DNA of 25,252 bases, taken from positions 1-25,252 of IMG/VR virus record IMGVR_UViG_3300025102_004522, one strand, 5' to 3'. This DNA is from a virus. Positions 1-7,770 of this stretch are shown one piece after another. The position numbers and the translations under genes are program-made. The notes under the pieces were generated by a model. It searched no databases. It was not told the origin of the DNA and saw only the letters and a list, made by a program, of their open reading frames with translations. How positions within the stretch are numbered: the first letter of the stretch is position 1; each line of letters begins with the position of its first letter.

Positions 1-209
1 TTATTAAATGATGAACTGGCACCACAATTGTGGCACTTAAAATTAGTATTGGTTTTAACCTGATATAGATATCCTCTTGCCTTATTCTTGTGTTTTTGTG
101 AGTCACCACAGATTGGACAACGAAAATTATATAGATTTGCCTTCACTTTTTTGAATTTCTCCAACCGTGAAGACACCAAGCTTATATACTTGGAATCAAT
201 TATATCCAT
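1..209 (-). CDS. 61: DNA primase gp61 (T4-like), N-terminal part
   Basis: The first 69 residues of a T4-like primase are encoded here; the gene runs off the left edge. Primase makes the RNA primers for lagging-strand synthesis and works on the gp41 helicase. A zinc-binding module is visible: CPIC at residues 31-34 and CHNC at residues 59-62, with the stretch GDSQKHKNKARGYLYQ between them, typical of the gp61 N-terminus. The start at 209 (MDIIDSKYISLV) lies 10 nt after the stop of the upstream gene. The catalytic TOPRIM-type part is outside the window. Identification is firm on the zinc module and cyanophage-like sequence; completeness cannot be judged. Confidence 0.88.
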   Translation of the reverse strand, partial: MDIIDSKYISLVSSRLEKFKKVKANLYNFRCPICGDSQKHKNKARGYLYQVKTNTNFKCHNCGASSSFN

Positions 210-219
210 ATGGATATTG

Positions 220-600
220 TTACTGTGTTTGTATTATACTCGTTTGTGAAGGTGTTGTCAATCCTCTCATAAATCTCTGTCCAATAGGTGATACTACGAA
301 ACTTACTATAGTAAGAGCACCAAAAATTGACCACATCTTTTTCTCCATCATACGCAGACGTTGATCAACTAAACGTATATCTCTCTCACACCCTTTCTTT
401 ATTTCTGTTGTTGTGCGTTCTAAATCCTTATGTAAAGAATCTATTTTTTCAAATAGAACCGCATCAATGCGATCTTGCTTATCTAACTTCTCATTATGAA
501 CTGCTAAGAGTTCACCCATCTTGATAGAGTTTTCCTGTAGTGCCTCTACAACTTTCTCAACTCTTTCTAATATTGCTGAATTAACGTTATTATTTTCCAT
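220..600 (-). CDS. Coiled-coil protein with C-terminal membrane segment, unknown function
   Basis: Encodes 126 aa. Most of the chain is charged and predicted helical (heptad-like LERVEKVVEALQENSI, then EKIDSLHKDLERTTTEI). One hydrophobic segment follows at about residues 88-107 (MWSIFGALTIVSFVVSPIG), with a short polar tail. This resembles the layout of XhlA-type small haemolysin/holin accessory proteins (coiled coil plus one C-terminal TM), but I do not recognise a specific family, so that is only a possibility. An in-frame ATG at 630 would add 10 residues. I prefer 600 because it overlaps the upstream stop by 11 nt, an overlap seen repeatedly in this window, although a GGAGG sits just 2 nt before the ATG at 630. 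Confidence 0.7.
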   Translation of the reverse strand: MENNNVNSAILERVEKVVEALQENSIKMGELLAVHNEKLDKQDRIDAVLFEKIDSLHKDLERTTTEIKKGCERDIRLVDQRLRMMEKKMWSIFGALTIVSFVVSPIGQRFMRGLTTPSQTSIIQTQ

Positions 601-793
601 TCTTTTGCATCCACATTCTACGAGAACCATGTCCTCCGTAAATGTATTTCTTCTTTTTCTTTCTTACAGGTGGTTCATCACCTGCTTCTACTGTACCTGC
701 AATTTGACCTGTTCCGACTGCATTTGTAGGTGCACCAGTTACCGCTTGCTCACGGAGAGTTCTTACAATATTAATGATCTTATCTATGTCCAT
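590..793 (-). CDS. Small conserved cyanophage protein, unknown function
   Basis: Encodes 67 aa: an N-terminal helix (MDIDKIINIVRTLREQ), a Gly/Ala/Thr-rich linker ending in GTVEAGDEPPVRKKKKK, and a conserved-looking C-terminus (YIYGGHGSRRMWMQK). I recognise this pattern as a short protein common in marine T4-like cyanophages, but no function is known to me. The start at 793 shares one base with the stop of the upstream gene (TAATG), supporting the start choice and translational coupling. Confidence 0.75.
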   Translation of the reverse strand: MDIDKIINIVRTLREQAVTGAPTNAVGTGQIAGTVEAGDEPPVRKKKKKYIYGGHGSRRMWMQKNGK

Positions 794-1164
794 TAGATTG
801 ATTGTAATTCATCTATACAGGTTTTATCCTCTGGTATACCATGAATGTGACTTTTTGGATATTCGGGTATCCTTCTTAAAAAGATTAAGAAACTTTTGAT
901 TGCTGGCCATAGATCCTCTTCTAGATTATAAAAGAGTAAGGGAACAGCAGCTTCACCAAACACATTAAACAACACCGTTAAGTGGTTTAATATTAAATGT
1001 GTTTTTAAAACACCCGTATTTTTGTATCTTTTTAATAAACGTTTTACATACTTTATTCGTTTCAAGTCATCCTCAAACTCTTCTTTTGTAAGAGCATGAG
1101 GATTGTCATAAAATTTTATAGCAAAAAGCATGTAATTATTTTCATTCAATTCATCAAATCTCAT
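793..1164 (-). CDS. Conserved T4-like cyanophage protein (DUF7207-like), unknown function
   Basis: Encodes 123 aa, mostly helical and soluble. Landmarks are MRFDELNENNYMLFAIKFYD at the start, a basic run DLKRIKYVKRLLKRYK, and LILNHLTVLFNVFGEAAVPL, followed by FLIFLRRIPEY. It matches from memory a family found near gp61 in marine T4-like phages; the domain name DUF7207 is my best recollection and is not verified. It lies just after the structural gene ending at 1188, with a 23-nt gap, and starts the small-gene run leading into gp61. Confidence 0.75.
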   Translation of the reverse strand: MRFDELNENNYMLFAIKFYDNPHALTKEEFEDDLKRIKYVKRLLKRYKNTGVLKTHLILNHLTVLFNVFGEAAVPLLFYNLEEDLWPAIKSFLIFLRRIPEYPKSHIHGIPEDKTCIDELQSI

Positions 1165-1187
1165 ATTATAAAAATGTGATTAGTTAA

Positions 1188-1790
1188 TTATCCTTCAGTA
1201 TAGTATCCAATACCACCTGTAGAAATTCCAGACATAGCAACTAGAGTTTCTGTTTTTACTCTGTAATTACCATGAGTATCTATGTAGGTTGTAACACCGA
1301 CCCATCCAGAACCAGTCTTAAACTGTTTTTGTGCTGATGGTGCTTGTGCAGCTGTTGAATCTGAGTTCTGTGCAACTGCATTAGATATACCAAATACAAG
1401 TGAATCAGACTCAAATGCTGATGCTTGGTTTCTATACCTATCACCCTGCAAGTCTTGTGTACACCAGATTGGCATCTGTGATACTGTAAATGCAGTTGTA
1501 ATACCAGCAGTTGCTAAGTTGAAATTAGCATTAGTATTTGGATTTACTAAAGAAGCTGTACTTGCAATACTACATGACGTAGCAGATGCAATTGATGTGA
1601 TTACTGCGTCACCAAAATATGTTGCAGCAACACCTGGACCTCGGACACCTATTCGGAGAACATCACCTACCTGTGCTGAACCAGTCGCACCCCACGCTGT
1701 GCCACTACCTGTCACAGTTTTATTTGCATAGTCGATGGAGGTAATCTTACCCGCCGAAGTCACATTATCGTTGTTTCCCCAAAGAGACAT
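1188..1790 (-). CDS. Virion structural protein (cyanophage type)
   Basis: Encodes 200 aa rich in Gly, Ala, Ser and Thr with alternating hydrophobics, the composition of a beta-rich virion protein. The start MSLWGNNDNVTSAGKIT, the segment ITSIASATSCSIASTASL and the GTAWG/VGDVLRIGVRG stretch match a structural protein family I recall from marine cyanomyoviruses. A consensus T4 late promoter (TATAAATA) lies 28 nt before the start, and a purine-rich GGAAG sits 6 nt before the ATG, so late expression is well supported. Its position in the particle cannot be read from the sequence. Confidence 0.8.
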   Translation of the reverse strand: MSLWGNNDNVTSAGKITSIDYANKTVTGSGTAWGATGSAQVGDVLRIGVRGPGVAATYFGDAVITSIASATSCSIASTASLVNPNTNANFNLATAGITTAFTVSQMPIWCTQDLQGDRYRNQASAFESDSLVFGISNAVAQNSDSTAAQAPSAQKQFKTGSGWVGVTTYIDTHGNYRVKTETLVAMSGISTGGIGYYTEG

Positions 1791-1818
1791 CGTTTTCTTC
1801 CATTAAAATTTATACTAA

Positions 1819-1826
1819 TATTTATA
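1819..1826 (-). promoter_or_regulatory. T4-type late promoter TATAAATA
   Basis: The minus strand reads TATAAATA here, the exact T4 late promoter element recognised by the gp55/gp33 late sigma system. It is in the 47-nt gap before the structural gene starting at 1790, at a distance fitting a short leader. This is the clearest late promoter in the window. Confidence 0.75.
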
Positions 1827-1837
1827 AGATGGATCAA

Positions 1838-2032
1838 TTAGCGGGACTGAATTGCCTTTTCGACTTGTTCTAAGAGTTTATCATCCATGTCAGTTTTTGT
1901 CATCTTAACTGCTTTCTTTAAGATAACTATACATAGATCTATTAATTTTTCTCCTAATTCTGCATCATCGGGAATCTTTGATACAGCATCGGAAACAATT
2001 TTTGATGCGAATGGAAGTAAAAATGATAACAT
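1838..2032 (-). CDS. Small helical protein, unknown function
   Basis: Encodes 64 aa. The N-terminus MLSFLLPFASKIVSDAV is hydrophobic/amphipathic, followed by a predicted second helix (GEKLIDLCIVILKKAVKMTK) and a charged C-terminal helix. I recall similar short proteins beside structural genes in marine cyanophages, but no function. It lies among late-type genes, 27 nt after the Lys-rich protein ending at 2060. A membrane-active role is possible from the hydrophobic start, but this is weak. Confidence 0.65.
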   Translation of the reverse strand: MLSFLLPFASKIVSDAVSKIPDDAELGEKLIDLCIVILKKAVKMTKTDMDDKLLEQVEKAIQSR

Positions 2033-2059
2033 AGTATTATCGTGTAACTACACTATATA

Positions 2060-2893
2060 TCAGTCGTATATCTTCTTTCCGTCCTTTATGCGACCAACAC
2101 CTTTTTTATCGTAGAATTTGACACCCTTTTTCTTTGTGTCCATGTAGAGTTTCTCCGATTTTTTCTGCTGCTCTCTTCTTCTTTCCTTCGCATCCCTAAT
2201 ACGTTGTTGCATTTGTGGGAATGTTGTTTGTTCTTTTATTTTCTCTTTACCTTGGCAATGTGCCTTTTGACTAAATCCCTTTGGATTATTACAGTCAATT
2301 GATTTCTTATACTTATCACTCCACCCTTCATCAATAGATGGAATGTCATGTTTTTTCTTACTACCTATTTTTTTCTTTAGTTTTTCAAAGTCGTTGGCAG
2401 TGTATTCGACTTTTTCATTCATCTTCTTAGTCTTCTTTTTCATCGAGTTGATGTACTTTCGATAGACTGCTGCTTCAGAGGTTTTACCCATTTCTCTTGC
2501 CCGTTGCTCCATAGCAACTGCCGCTTGAATTTTATGAGCATGCGATCTTGATGAATTACGAATCTTTGAGACAGATGCTTTAGCTTTATCCACGTTCTTA
2601 AAACCAAGTCCGTGAATAGTTCCTTTAGGATTTTCATCTGTATACAAGTCAGAATGTTTCTTAGAATTAGCAGGTTGCCCTTTCTTTCTAGGAATACGAG
2701 GATTACTCTCCTCTGTTGTTACCTTTTTCTCAGGAAGTTTTTTATGTTTAGTAGATGCAAAATCTTTTACATCTTTCTTCTTCATTGAAGCAGCTGCTTT
2801 AGCAGTCTCAGGAGTAGTTGGTGACAACTCTCCTTTCTGAATAGCACGAACTATTCCAAAAAACTTTTGCTGTTTCTTAGAAACTGCTGGCAT
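2060..2893 (-). CDS. Modular Lys-rich protein with DUF3008 domain
   Basis: Encodes 277 aa, very basic. Residues 1-55 (MPAVSKKQQKFFGIVRAI, SMKKKDVKDFASTKHKKLPE) match the DUF3008 family. Residues 65-157 form a second module (KKGQPANSKKHSDLYTDENP, GTIHGLGF, then SRSHAHKIQAAVAMEQRARE), which I recall from other phage and virus proteins of unknown role. Residues 188-217 hold a third element (KSIDCNNPKGFSQKAHCQGK) with two Cys, common in cyanophage virion-type proteins. It sits one base after the 624-aa gene among late genes, so a DNA-associated or scaffold/core protein of the virion is plausible, by inference. Confidence 0.75.
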   Translation of the reverse strand: MPAVSKKQQKFFGIVRAIQKGELSPTTPETAKAAASMKKKDVKDFASTKHKKLPEKKVTTEESNPRIPRKKGQPANSKKHSDLYTDENPKGTIHGLGFKNVDKAKASVSKIRNSSRSHAHKIQAAVAMEQRAREMGKTSEAAVYRKYINSMKKKTKKMNEKVEYTANDFEKLKKKIGSKKKHDIPSIDEGWSDKYKKSIDCNNPKGFSQKAHCQGKEKIKEQTTFPQMQQRIRDAKERRREQQKKSEKLYMDTKKKGVKFYDKKGVGRIKDGKKIYD

Positions 2894-2894
2894 T

Positions 2895-4769
2895 TTAAGT
2901 ACCTAAACCACCTTTACGCACAGCCTGGACATTCACATAATCCTGTGTGCTCTTGTAACCTGACTTCTTTGCTTTAGCATCTAATGCCTTGCTTCTTGCC
3001 TGTTGTTCCTTTTTCTTTGCAACCATCTTAGTGATTCTACCAGTGCCCTCATCAGACTTAGCACCTTTTACTTTCTTAGGTTGATTAGCACCCATACGTT
3101 GGTTGCCATATTTCTTGGCTACAAACTGAAATGCCTTATCATCCTTTGCAGTTCCACCTTTAGTTACAGGTTTACCTGTTTTAGTATCGGTGCCTTTTTC
3201 TTTCTCAAAACGATTGAGTTCGTTTAAATTAGAGTTTTTTTTTAATATGTCGTTAATAAGATCCTTTTCACTTATATAATTTTCTGGTTTTACATTGATG
3301 TTAGCAACATTACCTAACTCCTCACCCATATTTTTTTTGACACCACGTTTTGCCTGATGCACCTTTTGTCTTTCTGCCTGTGCTTTAAATTTGTCAGTAT
3401 ACATACCAGTTTTAGGTGCAGCATTTGCGTTTCTTCTTGCTTCAACTGCTCTATCACCCATAACCTTTTTATTCATACCAGACTTGTATAATCCACCACC
3501 TTTGATTGGTTTTGCATCCTTTCTTAGTTTGTCATCTATTTTTGCTTCAACCATTTCACCTTCTGGTTCATGAGACATATTTAATCCCATTGCACGAAGT
3601 TGAGTTTTCTTCAGTCTCATTGCAGTTTCAAGTTCTCTTGGATCACCAATAGACTTGATAGTTGTAGGAATTGCACCACCAGCATTAAATGTTATATCAC
3701 CTGCTTCACCAGATTGTTCCTCTGGTCCGCAAGATCCACCTTCACCCTCAGTTAATTTCTTCTCAGGTTTATAGGAGGAGGTAATATCAGAACCTGCACC
3801 TGCACGAACTGCTTGTAATTTCTTCATAAGCACCTGCTTTTTAAGCATTGCCTGTTTCTTTTCTTTAGATGCTATCTGAGGATCTGGTTTTTTCTCAGGT
3901 GCTGGTGCTGGTGCTGGTTTTGCCATTGATGCACCAGTTCCTGCTGCACTACCATACATTTCCTTTACATCGTCAGGGAAAACTTTAATAAGTTTTTTGT
4001 TATTTACACCCTCACCACTAATTTTTTTGTCTTCTTGTCCTTTCTTCTCTATGAGTTCAGCAAAACTATTCCTCCAAGAATACTCTTCTTTTGCGATTGC
4101 TTTACCAATTGCCTTACGACGGTTTGCAAGATACTTATCAGTTTTATCTTTTTTACCATCATTATTGATGTCACCATCTTCCTTACCAACTGGATCAAGA
4201 CCTTGTTTTGCCCTTGCAGTTTGCTTACCCTTATATTTTTCTGACTTAGTAGGTGATCCATACTCTGTCATTTCAACTGATGCAATGTTAGGATTACTGC
4301 GAAGTTCACTAATTTTTGCACGAGTTGCCATTCTAACATAGGAATTATTAGACTTCTTATCTGTGACTCTTACCTTATATGACTTCTCTTCTTCGTTTAT
4401 ATCTTCAGAACTAGGTGTTGTATCTTCATGCTCTATTACATTACCATCAGCATCTTTCTGGTGATGCTCAACAAATACCTTGTATAATGCTGAAGCAGCA
4501 GCATCAGATACTGACTTGCCTACATTAGATTTATAATCTTCACCCATAAGCATTTGCTTTGCTCTTGACTTAATCGCTGGAGGTGCAGGAGATTTAGCAA
4601 GTTGTGACATATACATCTTACTGACAGCAGCAGGATCTAACTTTCCACCACTCTTTTGAGCAAGTGATTGCTTTGTTTTATATCTTACGTCATATGCAAG
4701 TTGTCTTGCCTGTTTCTCAATTTTTTCCTTTGCTCCTGTTGGAGCAGCAGCCACTGGTTTGTCCATCAA
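2895..4769 (-). CDS. Large modular Lys/Ala-rich virion-type protein
   Basis: Encodes 624 aa of low-complexity, highly charged sequence built of short modules. Visible parts: a helical start; residues 131-170 (YKVRVTDKKSNNSYVRMATR and following); a dockerin/EF-hand-like calcium loop near 198-213 (DGDINNDGKKDKTDKYL); an Ala-Pro repeat near 286-292; a Gly/Glu-rich segment followed by PRELETAMRLKKTQLRAMGL; and a basic C-terminus. I recall the same modules in large structural proteins of marine cyanophages. A NATAAATA late motif lies 23 nt before the start. A core, scaffold or ejected virion protein is the best guess; no enzymatic motif is seen. Confidence 0.75.
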   Translation of the reverse strand: MMDKPVAAAPTGAKEKIEKQARQLAYDVRYKTKQSLAQKSGGKLDPAAVSKMYMSQLAKSPAPPAIKSRAKQMLMGEDYKSNVGKSVSDAAASALYKVFVEHHQKDADGNVIEHEDTTPSSEDINEEEKSYKVRVTDKKSNNSYVRMATRAKISELRSNPNIASVEMTEYGSPTKSEKYKGKQTARAKQGLDPVGKEDGDINNDGKKDKTDKYLANRRKAIGKAIAKEEYSWRNSFAELIEKKGQEDKKISGEGVNNKKLIKVFPDDVKEMYGSAAGTGASMAKPAPAPAPEKKPDPQIASKEKKQAMLKKQVLMKKLQAVRAGAGSDITSSYKPEKKLTEGEGGSCGPEEQSGEAGDITFNAGGAIPTTIKSIGDPRELETAMRLKKTQLRAMGLNMSHEPEGEMVEAKIDDKLRKDAKPIKGGGLYKSGMNKKVMGDRAVEARRNANAAPKTGMYTDKFKAQAERQKVHQAKRGVKKNMGEELGNVANINVKPENYISEKDLINDILKKNSNLNELNRFEKEKGTDTKTGKPVTKGGTAKDDKAFQFVAKKYGNQRMGANQPKKVKGAKSDEGTGRITKMVAKKKEQQARSKALDAKAKKSGYKSTQDYVNVQAVRKGGLGT

Positions 4770-4770
4770 T

Positions 4771-5991
4771 TTATTCTTTTGATTTTTTCCTATATTTATT
4801 TAGGAAATGTTTTCCGTAGGAACTTCCCTTAACCATAGTCTCAGTGTATTTACGAAGTGAATCAGTGCCAACTAATCGTTGATCTGCAGGTACACCAGAT
4901 ATATCTGTGAATGGTTTATATGTTTCTTTCTTCGATTCTGTCACATCTTTTATCCAAGATTTAAACATAAAATTGTCCTCTGTCACACAAATTAAATGAT
5001 TTGCACCACGACGAATAATACGTCCAATCAATCCAGTATTTAAATTTTCAACTAATTGTCCTATCTGATATACCCTTTGATCAATATAATTCTCACGTAA
5101 GTTTTCCCAATCAAACTTAGGTGCAATCTCCCATAGATTCCAACCCTCTTTGATATTCATTGCTTTTCTTATACTTTTATATAATTCTTCTGCTGCTTTT
5201 TTCTCCATAGAAGATGGAATACCTTTCATAAAAGATTTAAGATCTCCCTCTGCTGCTGCTTTTCTCTGCTTTGATGCAGACATTCCTGATACATCGTCAG
5301 CATCGGGGTCACGATCACCTGCTGATATAACTTCTACTTTATCAAAGTTATATAATTTTCCGTTGTAAGTATTGACTAACTTATCAAATTCTTTCTGACG
5401 ATCTGCACCACCAACAACTCTTACACCTGCATACCCATCATTATGTGCCTTCTTTAATACATCAAAGATAGTTCTGTTTGCAGGGTCATTAACAATCTTT
5501 TCACTATGCTTCGGGAACATCTGTCTCATCACACCAACTTTACTATCAGCATCTAATGGATTCTTCTTTGCATCATGTGATCTTGATGGCACGATAATAT
5601 AATCATCTTCATCAGATGACTTTGCAACTTGATTCAATAATTTTTCGTGACCAGTAGTTGGTGGGTTAAATCTACCAAACGCAACAGTAAGTGTTCCCTT
5701 TGTTTTCTCTACTTCTGGTGGTGCTTCTGGTAATTTTGCAACTGGTTCCTGTGCAGGTTGTTGTGCACCTGCTGGTGTCATACCAGATAAACTCTTTTCT
5801 TTCTCTGTGGACGGTGGATCTTGTTTCCCTACTTTCTGTCTTTTATTATAAAACTTAAGTTGACCTTTCTCTGTCTTTGCTACAAACTCTCCCTTTTTAT
5901 CATACCATCCTCCATGACCATCCCCAGTTAATCCCATACGGGTTGCCTGTTGAACAGCTGTTGATTCTAAAAATTGGAAAAAAGATTTCAT
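4771..5991 (-). CDS. Late protein with nucleotidyltransferase domain
   Basis: Encodes 406 aa. Residues 1-97 are linker-like. Residues 98-260 form a nucleotidylyltransferase-superfamily fold: GRFNPPTTGH at 106-115 is the HxGH-class nucleotide-binding motif (T-x-G-H form), and SGMSASKQR at 235-243 resembles the second (ISSTxxR-like) motif, as in NMN/pantetheine-phosphate adenylyltransferases. The substrate cannot be named. The C-terminal 140 residues are of unknown type. It overlaps the upstream gene by 4 nt (ATGA) and lies among Lys-rich virion-type genes, so it may be carried in the particle. Similar proteins are annotated as structural or cytidyltransferase-like in cyanophages, from memory. 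Confidence 0.8.
   Translation of the reverse strand: MKSFFQFLESTAVQQATRMGLTGDGHGGWYDKKGEFVAKTEKGQLKFYNKRQKVGKQDPPSTEKEKSLSGMTPAGAQQPAQEPVAKLPEAPPEVEKTKGTLTVAFGRFNPPTTGHEKLLNQVAKSSDEDDYIIVPSRSHDAKKNPLDADSKVGVMRQMFPKHSEKIVNDPANRTIFDVLKKAHNDGYAGVRVVGGADRQKEFDKLVNTYNGKLYNFDKVEVISAGDRDPDADDVSGMSASKQRKAAAEGDLKSFMKGIPSSMEKKAAEELYKSIRKAMNIKEGWNLWEIAPKFDWENLRENYIDQRVYQIGQLVENLNTGLIGRIIRRGANHLICVTEDNFMFKSWIKDVTESKKETYKPFTDISGVPADQRLVGTDSLRKYTETMVKGSSYGKHFLNKYRKKSKE
4793..4800 (-). promoter_or_regulatory. Putative late promoter AATAAATA
   Basis: The minus strand reads AATAAATA, matching the NATAAATA form known for cyanophage late promoters. It lies inside the end of the 406-aa gene, 23 nt before the 624-aa gene, a spacing like that of the 1819 site. 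In such AT-rich DNA the motif also arises by chance. Confidence 0.5.
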
Positions 5992-6218
5992 CTGGATAAT
6001 TTTAAAGTTATCTCTTTTTCGTTATGAATAAGGTAACTAAGAGTATTTTTTCTCATAGTTTCATACCTATTTATTATCTTTTTAGATTTAATTTTTTTTA
6101 TCTGATTTTCAAACTTCATAAAGCAATGATATAAGAACTCACGATATCTCTTACCTTTATTCTTTTCGTTTGATTCAAATGAATCTAAAAGATCTTCGAT
6201 TGGGATGTTCTGTTTCAT
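5988..6218 (-). CDS. Small basic helical protein, unknown function
   Basis: Encodes 76 aa, rich in Lys, Glu and Asn, predicted helical throughout with no membrane segment or recognisable motif. It is tightly packed: its start shares a base with the stop of the 446-aa gene (TAATG), and its stop overlaps the next start by 4 nt (ATGA). This coupling between two late-type genes is the main evidence that it is real. I do not recognise it. Confidence 0.65.
   Translation of the reverse strand: MKQNIPIEDLLDSFESNEKNKGKRYREFLYHCFMKFENQIKKIKSKKIINRYETMRKNTLSYLIHNEKEITLKLSR
6068..6075 (-). promoter_or_regulatory. Possible late promoter AATAAATA
   Basis: AATAAATA on the minus strand, inside the 76-aa gene and 76 nt before the 406-aa gene start at 5991. 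It is further from the start than the other late motifs, so it could be a chance match. Confidence 0.3.
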
Positions 6219-7558
6219 TAGTATAATTTTGCGTAAGGTCCAAATCTTCTACCTGCTTTCTCTGCAAGATAGATCATATCTGTAAGAAATTTATTTCTAT
6301 TTTTGTCAGTGAGTGACAATAAATTATATAACCAAGTCACTTGCATTAATTTACTTTGAGCTGTTTGAGGTTGACTTGTATCACTAAAAGTCTTAGATAT
6401 ATTTATGATCGCTTCCTCTGGTGTCACTCGACCAATATCAACTCCTTTTCTTTGTAAAAACTTTATTTTATCAAGGTAATCTTTTTGCTGTGTTTCATCA
6501 AACTCCTCTTGATTTTTTGGATAGTCTTGATGTCTTCTCTTCCAATTCCTAATACCATAAAATTCAACAAGATCATCTACATATTCACCAGTTGCTTTTC
6601 CTAATCTAGCAGAACTACTACCTTTATCTTTTGGTTCATACTTTAAATTATCAAATTTACTGTTGTCATTTGCCTTTACCTGTATTTCATACTTAGCATT
6701 ATTAGCAGTATCTTCAAGTTCTATCATAGTTTCTTGAGTCTCTAACGAAAACACACCAGCAGTTGTATTTAATTTTAATTTTCTTTTACCCCTTTCTGCC
6801 TGTTTTTCTGTAACAACACCAGGTCCAAACTTACATTTACTACTTTTATATTCCATCTCTATTGCTTCAATTTTAGTAAAAAAATCTTCTGTGACGTTTA
6901 CAACTTTCCAATCAGCAATATTTTTTTTATTTGCTACTTTCTTTAAAGATATTCCCATGATCTGTTTTTTCAAAAATAGTTCTCGAAATATGTCGTTAAA
7001 TTGAGTTAAGTTTGCTTCAACAGCACCTTTTCTTTTAGATCGGGTAGGACCTTTCATCGCTTCCATAATTGTCTTGCGATGTTTTTTTTCATCCATTATC
7101 AACCATACGTCAGCAGGGTCCCAATTATCCTTTCTCGCAATTTTAAATTCATTCTTTACATAATCACTTACCCATTCCATAAAAGTTCCAGTGCTTTTGT
7201 TCTGAGATTTATACCAATTAGATGTATATCCCTTTGTAGCACCACGAGTAAACACAGTAAATTTTGGTTTTCCTATTTCAAGTAACAGTCTTGCGTTTTG
7301 TTTATAAAAGTTTGGAACCCATCCACCCTCATCTAAAACTAATTGTGCTTCCGCAGTAGTCTTAACTTTACCTTTACTTGCCTCTCTATAAATTTTTAAT
7401 ATCTCATTATATGTAATATTATCTTCTAAAATATCTTCAGCACTTCTAAAAACTTTATTATCTTGTATAGCTCGTTTAAAAATCCATGCAGAAGCTAACT
7501 CCTGCATAGCAGTCATGGTAGTGGCATCTACTTTAGGTGCTCGAAGTACCTTAGCCAT
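6218..7558 (-). CDS. Late-type protein of 446 aa, unknown function
   Basis: Encodes 446 aa, soluble and rich in charged residues. I do not recognise a family. The N-terminal third is helical (QELASAWIFKRAIQ; AEQQ-type motifs are absent). A central region (about 265-310) looks beta-rich and has GVFSLETQETMIELED. The C-terminus LTDMIYLAEKAGRRFGPYAK is helical. No Walker, nuclease or membrane signature was seen. Two overlapping NATAAATA motifs lie 21-32 nt before the start and mark the border from the replication unit to late genes, so a virion or assembly role is inferred. Confidence 0.7.
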   Translation of the reverse strand: MAKVLRAPKVDATTMTAMQELASAWIFKRAIQDNKVFRSAEDILEDNITYNEILKIYREASKGKVKTTAEAQLVLDEGGWVPNFYKQNARLLLEIGKPKFTVFTRGATKGYTSNWYKSQNKSTGTFMEWVSDYVKNEFKIARKDNWDPADVWLIMDEKKHRKTIMEAMKGPTRSKRKGAVEANLTQFNDIFRELFLKKQIMGISLKKVANKKNIADWKVVNVTEDFFTKIEAIEMEYKSSKCKFGPGVVTEKQAERGKRKLKLNTTAGVFSLETQETMIELEDTANNAKYEIQVKANDNSKFDNLKYEPKDKGSSSARLGKATGEYVDDLVEFYGIRNWKRRHQDYPKNQEEFDETQQKDYLDKIKFLQRKGVDIGRVTPEEAIINISKTFSDTSQPQTAQSKLMQVTWLYNLLSLTDKNRNKFLTDMIYLAEKAGRRFGPYAKLY

Positions 7559-7566
7559 ATTTTAAA

Positions 7567-7770
7567 TTACTTTTTGAAGTATTTATTTATTACTTCAATC
7601 TGATCATGGTACTTAGCAATTATATTAAGTTCAGTTTCGATTGCTTCTGTAATATCAGAATGCTCACCAATACCTGCAGGGTTAGTTAAATAAACTTCCA
7701 CATTAGCAACGTGTTTCTGAATGTCACCTTGTGCGTGTGCTAAAAGTGCTCTGATTAATTGATCCCTCAT
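7567..7770 (-). CDS. Small conserved cyanophage protein, unknown function
   Basis: Encodes 67 aa (MRDQLIRALLAHAQGDIQKH, then NVEVYLTNPAGIGEHSDITE, ending in KYFKK). It is helical and soluble. I recall close relatives in many marine T4-like cyanophages, always next to mazG-like genes, but no function. The start overlaps the mazG stop by 4 nt (ATGA). Its 3' end carries the tandem late-promoter motifs for the next gene. Confidence 0.8.
   Translation of the reverse strand: MRDQLIRALLAHAQGDIQKHVANVEVYLTNPAGIGEHSDITEAIETELNIIAKYHDQIEVINKYFKK
7580..7591 (-). promoter_or_regulatory. Tandem late promoter motifs (two overlapping NATAAATA)
   Basis: The minus strand reads AATAAATAAATA, two registers of the NATAAATA late motif, inside the last codons of the 67-aa gene and 21 nt before the 446-aa gene. 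This fits a switch point from early/middle to late transcription. Confidence 0.5.

Noticed and set aside
1165-1170. TATAAT directly before the start at 1164
   Set aside because: No -35 at a fitting distance, and the start codon is adjacent, leaving no leader; taken as AT-rich background.
2042-2053. Short inverted repeat GTGTA-AC-TACAC
   Set aside because: Only 5-bp arms with a 2-nt spacer and no T-run; too weak to call a terminator or operator.
4190-4200. EF-hand/dockerin-like loop as proof of a cellulosome-type dockerin
   Set aside because: Only one loop is present in a low-complexity phage protein; calcium binding is possible but no dockerin domain is supported.
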